Shown here one piece after another: positions 21,968 through 22,652 of a stretch of DNA of 22,652 nt. This DNA comes from a virus, in the IMG/VR virus record IMGVR_UViG_3300045110_000168, positions 1 to 22,652 of that record; one strand, written 5' to 3'. Position numbers and translations under genes: made by a program. Position 1 is the first letter of the stretch. The number at the start of each line of letters is the position of its first letter. The notes beneath the pieces are model-generated. The model worked only from the letters and a program-made list of their open reading frames with translations. It did not search any database and had not been told where the DNA came from.

Positions 21968-22285
21968 ATGGCAACTAATCCAACCCCAAAAGAATTGGTC
22001 GTAAAGGGCGCAGGCCCTGTAATTACGTCCAATCAAGTCCTAATGGTTCAGGCATTTGCGAACCAGGACATTGAAACAATCAAAGCTCAAATGGTTTTCT
22101 TCGAGAACTTGAGCAAGGTTGTTTCTTCCTACAGGCAAGCAGCTTGCAAGCAATACGATATGGCTACAAGCGGCTATGTCAATGCTGATTGGCTCAATGG
22201 AGTTGAAAGGCTTGTAAAGAAAGACCCTGATAAGCCTCGGGGACGTAAAGCTACTGTCAAGCCAGACCCAGCAGATAATTGCTGA
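21968..22285 (+). CDS. Conserved module protein A2, 105 aa, paralogue of A1
   Basis: The ATG at 21968 was chosen because AAGGA lies upstream and the earlier in-frame ATG at 21923 would place the SD hairpin inside the gene. Like A1 it has VVKGAGPV, SNQV, a central helix, KQYDM-x-TSGY, RLVKKDPDKPRGRK and a terminal Cys, with substitutions spread evenly, so both copies are under selection. Codon use is more AT-rich than in A1. No known family; a small basic-tailed protein that may bind nucleic acid or a host protein. The hairpin over its SD and the long leader suggest tight control at translation. It is followed by a 69-nt gap holding the right inverted-repeat arm and the SD of the next gene. 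Confidence 0.75.
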   Translation: MATNPTPKELVVKGAGPVITSNQVLMVQAFANQDIETIKAQMVFFENLSKVVSSYRQAACKQYDMATSGYVNADWLNGVERLVKKDPDKPRGRKATVKPDPADNC

Positions 22286-22300
22286 GTAAATAAATTCACT

Positions 22301-22338
22301 GGGAATACTTGGCTAGTCTTGACCTAATTAATTTTCAA
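22301..22338. repeat. Right arm of inverted repeat flanking the A2 gene
   Basis: Complement of the left arm (21888-21932), starting 15 bases after the stop of A2 and ending just before the AGGAG of the next gene. Confidence 0.5.
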
Positions 22339-22354
22339 ATAGAAAGGAGACATA

Positions 22355-22546
22355 ATGGACGATTACGAGCCACCGCAATGGGTGAAAGACAATCAAATGA
22401 GAATTGAAATTCTCAAGATTGAAGCTTTCGCAAATGGAAGTCTTTATTACTTCCCTGACAATGACCCTGATAGTTGGGGTTATTGCGTTCAATGCGAACG
22501 TAATTCCATCTCGTGTGAATGCTACGATTCATACGATGAAGATTAA
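22355..22546 (+). CDS. Small acidic Cys-containing protein B2, 63 aa
   Basis: ATG preceded by AAAGGAGACATA, a strong SD (five bases). Very acidic, with aromatic residues at 30-41 (SLYYFPDNDPDSWG) and a C-terminal Cys-x2-Cys (YCVQCERN, about 44-47) plus Cys-x-Cys (CECYDSYDED, about 54-56), together a possible zinc site. It takes the place that the 50-aa Cys-rich protein holds in module 1. No family recognised. The acidic charge may mimic DNA or bind a basic partner, for example the basic tail of A2, but this is speculation. Confidence 0.65.
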   Translation: MDDYEPPQWVKDNQMRIEILKIEAFANGSLYYFPDNDPDSWGYCVQCERNSISCECYDSYDED

Positions 22547-22557
22547 TTCCCAAAAAC

Positions 22558-22596
22558 CCGAATAACCTACTAGCTCACAGCTAGTAGGTTATTTGG
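22558..22596 (+). terminator. Module 2 terminator
   Basis: Perfect 15-bp stem AATAACCTACTAGCT with loop CAC, extended by three more pairs (one G-U) to 18 bp. There is no long T-run. It resembles the module 1 terminator at its base (GAATA and TTATT) and again lies about 40 bases before a TATAAT promoter. Confidence 0.8.
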
Positions 22597-22634
22597 CGTT
22601 CTCCGCTTTATTTCTGCCAGCAGGTCGCGTTTAT

Positions 22635-22652
22635 GATTATAATACTGCAAGC
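22635..22652 (+). promoter_or_regulatory. Module promoter, copy 2 (runs to window end)
   Basis: GATTATAATACTGCAA is identical to copy 1, with -10 at 22638-22643 and GTCGC conserved 14 bp upstream. The last bases (GCAAGC) look like the start of another 15-bp array, so a third module likely follows outside the window. Confidence 0.65.

Overview
The window is part of the genome of a tailed bacteriophage, most likely short-tailed (podovirus-like), that infects an actinobacterium. Host evidence: a WhiB-family gene (family confined to Actinobacteria and their phages) enters at the left edge, two promoters sit so close to their start codons that the mRNAs should be leaderless (common in Actinobacteria), and a perfect copy of the bacterial chromosomal parS site is present. 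The DNA is AT-rich by eye. No integrase, tRNA gene, CRISPR array or insertion sequence was seen.

Positions 20503 to 166 (minus strand) are one compact late operon of about 20 kb. Most genes overlap or abut (ATGA, GTGA, TTGA or TAATG junctions). In transcription order: TerS-like protein, amidase endolysin, 38-aa membrane peptide, holin-like protein, charged 131-aa protein, large terminase, zinc-ribbon protein, 52-aa acidic protein, portal, scaffold, major capsid protein, a strong hairpin, a 163-aa head protein, connector/adaptor, 540-aa tail (nozzle-like) protein, S74-type tail fibre, four small proteins, three low-complexity virion-type proteins, and a 1470-aa internal virion protein with an ADP-ribosyltransferase-like domain. 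The operon starts at a TTGACA-N17-TACGTT promoter. A separate leaderless promoter after it drives the WhiB-like gene. Four small genes (38, 46, 50 and 54 aa) are easily missed, and several starts were corrected using Shine-Dalgarno (SD) positions (portal, the 163-aa protein, zinc-ribbon protein, 52-aa protein).

Positions 20504 to 22652 are read rightward and are built differently. Two paralogous 105-107-aa proteins of unknown function (about 60-65% identical) each precede a small Cys-rich protein. Each module ends in a hairpin terminator, and a conserved promoter (GATTATAATACTGCAA) follows about 40 nt later. A second copy of that promoter closes the window, so a third module probably follows. 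The leaders are long and dense in signals: 15-bp repeats with a CAA-N3-TTG core, GGTAC-N4-GTACC operators, a perfect 7-1-7 Fur-type palindrome, a structured leader with a hairpin over the SD, and the parS site between the modules.

The late operon packages DNA, builds the particle and lyses the cell. The rightward region looks like a regulatory or maintenance region. A canonical parS next to an iteron-like array raises the possibility of plasmid-like persistence or use of the host's ParB, but no ParA, ParB or Rep gene lies in this window.
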